Below, in pieces: positions 62,276 through 64,000 of a stretch of DNA of 64,000 nt. The position numbers and the translations under genes were made by a program. Under the pieces are notes generated by a model. That model saw only the letters and a list, made by a program, of their open reading frames with translations, made no database searches and was not told where the DNA came from. The stretch comes from Colwellia maritima (GTDB taxonomy: Bacteria; Pseudomonadota; Gammaproteobacteria; Enterobacterales; Alteromonadaceae), in assembly GCF_022669015.1 (NCBI RefSeq), contig NZ_JAKKSL010000003.1:434001-498000 (forward strand), in the 5' to 3' direction. Position 1 is the stretch's first letter. Each line of letters opens with the position of its first letter.

Positions 62276-64000
62276 TTAAAAACGATATGTTGCTTCTACC
62301 CAAGCACTAATCCCTTCTTTTGGTAATCGAGACATCACAGGGATTTCAGTACCCTTTACCCGTGTGTAACCACCTAAATGATTTTGATAATTTTTATCTA
62401 AAAGGTTATCAACACCAAATCGTAAGGCCAAATCATTATTTACATAATATTGGGCATCAATATTCACTACACCATAACCAGCAGTTTTTTGCTCATTATT
62501 GGTATTTGATACATTACTTTGTTTTGCCGCCATTACTAAGCTAGTTTTCAGCATCCAATGATGCGTAGTATAACTTAAATGAACCTGACCATTCAGTGGT
62601 GCTATTCGATATAAATTATCATTAATATCTCGACGTTCACCTTCAACATAATTTATGATGGTAAAAATGGAGGGATTCAGAGAAATTATAATAGCCATTC
62701 AAATCAAAACCATATAATTTTGCATCGACATTTGAAAATTTCAAAGGATTACTGTCGTTTGCCATCATATTTGCCAACTGTTTCGCGGCCATATCATTCA
62801 TCCCCATGGGCGTTCCCTGAATGTAATCATCAATCGATTGATAAAAAACATGAGGGGCAATCATGAAGTCTGCATCTTGATATTGCAAACCAAGATCTAA
62901 TTGATAAGCAGTTTCTGAATCAAGGTTAATGTCACCAATATAAGTATGCCCATCAGCCAAACCACCTGTTGATTCCATTGGCGTCCATAAATATCGTTCT
63001 TGGTATGATGGTGCACGAGTTTTTAATCCAAGTCCCATAGACAGTGATAAGTGAGTTGATAGGTTAGTTTGGATATTTAAAGCGATATCAACATTGTTAT
63101 CAGATACTTTTTGATCGGCATTATTGAAATCATCTCGTAGACTTGTAGCTAAACTTCCCATGCTTGGCATACTGGTATCATCACCCATATCCATTCCTGA
63201 ATCCATGTCCATACTTGAATCCATACCCATTTCTGGTTCCATCGGCATAGACATCATGGCCATTGATGTACTTACCTCACCTGCAGAAGATTCTGCACGT
63301 TTTAGTCTGACACCAAGCTGCACCGTAGTTTGCTCAAATTCTTGCAGCCATTGGGCAAATATTCCATAACGATTATCTTCAACTTGATTAAAGTTAACGA
63401 CTTCAAACATCATATTATTAGGGTTAGTAATGACCGAATCATGGCTAGCAAAATAGCCATCGACACCAAATGCTAAATCGCCAAAATCAAAGGTTTTTGA
63501 AAGCTTGAACTTAAAATCTGATGTTTCAGCTGTAGCGTTATTTCGACGATACATGCTGTCGTCATTATTTTCTCGCATTAAAAAATTTGTCATGCCGTGA
63601 TCAGCGTCGATATAACCTATTTGCCATTCGCCTTGCCATGCATTTAAATTAAAAGCACCGTCGACTGTTATTCTTGTGCTTTCTATATATTCAATATCCA
63701 TAGGTAAAGCCGGCGTGCCTGAATCTCCCGTGTCAGTATAGTGGAAACTTAACCCTATCTCATTGTCGTTACTGTTATATCGAATATCCCCACCCAATTG
63801 CACTTTATCAAAATCTGTTGGGGTAATAGCGACACCATCCCCACTCTCCATGCTATCGCCCGTTTGGCTATTGCCATATAACAAAAAAGCCACATCACTT
63901 TTAGCGATGTTAGTTACGGCTGATAAAGTTTTAGCACTATTGTTACTACGATAACCTGCTTGAATATCACCACTGATCTCTGTATTTGAACTATTGACTG
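62276..64000 (-). CDS. TonB-dependent receptor with Met-rich region, copper-receptor-like; N-terminus outside window, frame broken near 62664
   Basis: About 574 residues are in the window; the frame is open to the window edge (GDIQAGYRSNNSAKTLSAV), so the signal peptide, TonB box and plug are missing. Barrel features include RAPSYQERYLWTPMESTGGLADGHTYIGD, VFYQSIDDYIQGTPMG and the C-terminal WVEATYRF, ending in Phe as outer-membrane barrels do. Removing one T from the T5 run at 62662-62666 restores LHFTIINYVEGERRD. A stretch near 63170-63270 has a dense run of Met and Asp. The wording fits the TonB copper-receptor family (OprC/NosA type). Confidence 0.85.

Overview
The window is a chromosomal segment of a marine gammaproteobacterium of the Alteromonadales, most likely Colwelliaceae (Colwellia or Thalassotalea type). 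This rests on low GC, an mlaFEDCB-ibaG-murA block, a yrbG-kdsD-kdsC-lptCAB-rpoN-hpf-ptsN-rapZ-ptsO block, a rapA-rluA-djlA-lptD-surA-pdxA-rsmA-apaH block, and lineage-typical families (DUF3581, DUF3016, DUF3530). No phage, plasmid, transposase, CRISPR array, tRNA or rRNA was seen. The assignment is by recognition of protein families and gene order; no database was searched.

Layout. 1-5.3 kb: the end of epmB, an unknown small gene, a YeiH-type transporter, a prolyl oligopeptidase lipoprotein and a YeiE-like LysR regulator. 5.3-12.8 kb: a soluble NAD-dependent molybdenum formate dehydrogenase operon (fdsG-fdsB-fdsA-fdhD-fdsD, minus strand), divergent from a regulator with a ModE-like HTH and a periplasmic-binding-protein-like domain. 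12.9-14.9 kb: a DUF3016 protein and a PIN-PhoH ATPase. 15.1-27.5 kb: rapA, rluA, a DUF3530 gene, djlA, then lptD, surA, pdxA, rsmA and apaH (RNA polymerase recycling, rRNA modification, outer-membrane assembly, vitamin B6 and Ap4A metabolism). 27.8-41.1 kb: a more variable stretch with a chemoreceptor, a TPR-sulfotransferase, a cold-shock gene with a long leader, two HDOD proteins, ArfB, a GIY-YIG protein, a LigE-type ligase with an export signal, an RlmI-like methyltransferase and a sodium symporter. 41.1-45.6 kb: an Lrp regulator and putA. 45.8-59.2 kb: murA-ibaG-mla facing away from yrbG-kds-lpt-rpoN-hpf-ptsN-rapZ-ptsO, a dense envelope (LPS, phospholipid, peptidoglycan) and nitrogen-PTS cluster. 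59.3-64 kb: mgtE, a YiiX-like peptidase, a YjbR protein and part of a TonB receptor with a Met-rich stretch.

The most striking property is at sequence level. I count about 33 single-gene reading-frame breaks, roughly one per 2 kb, many in genes that cannot all be dead (lptD, kdsC, mlaE, rpoN, rsmA, pdxA). In about two thirds, the smallest repair that restores the protein lies at a YYGG/CCRR tetranucleotide: an extra A/T at CCAA/TTGG, a lost or extra base at CCAG/CTGG, or a lost base at GCCGG. Most of the rest are homopolymers. This looks like context-specific base-calling error, possibly at modified bases, rather than gene decay. Genes so affected are therefore annotated as whole CDSs with the break position stated.

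Other non-coding signals are a dispersed 70-160 bp repeat with ATACCAA termini (three copies), several terminators, a cspA promoter and leader, a candidate structured leader before the sodium symporter, a 17-bp perfect inverted repeat before mgtE, and a 7-bp tandem repeat at the end of the DUF3016 gene.
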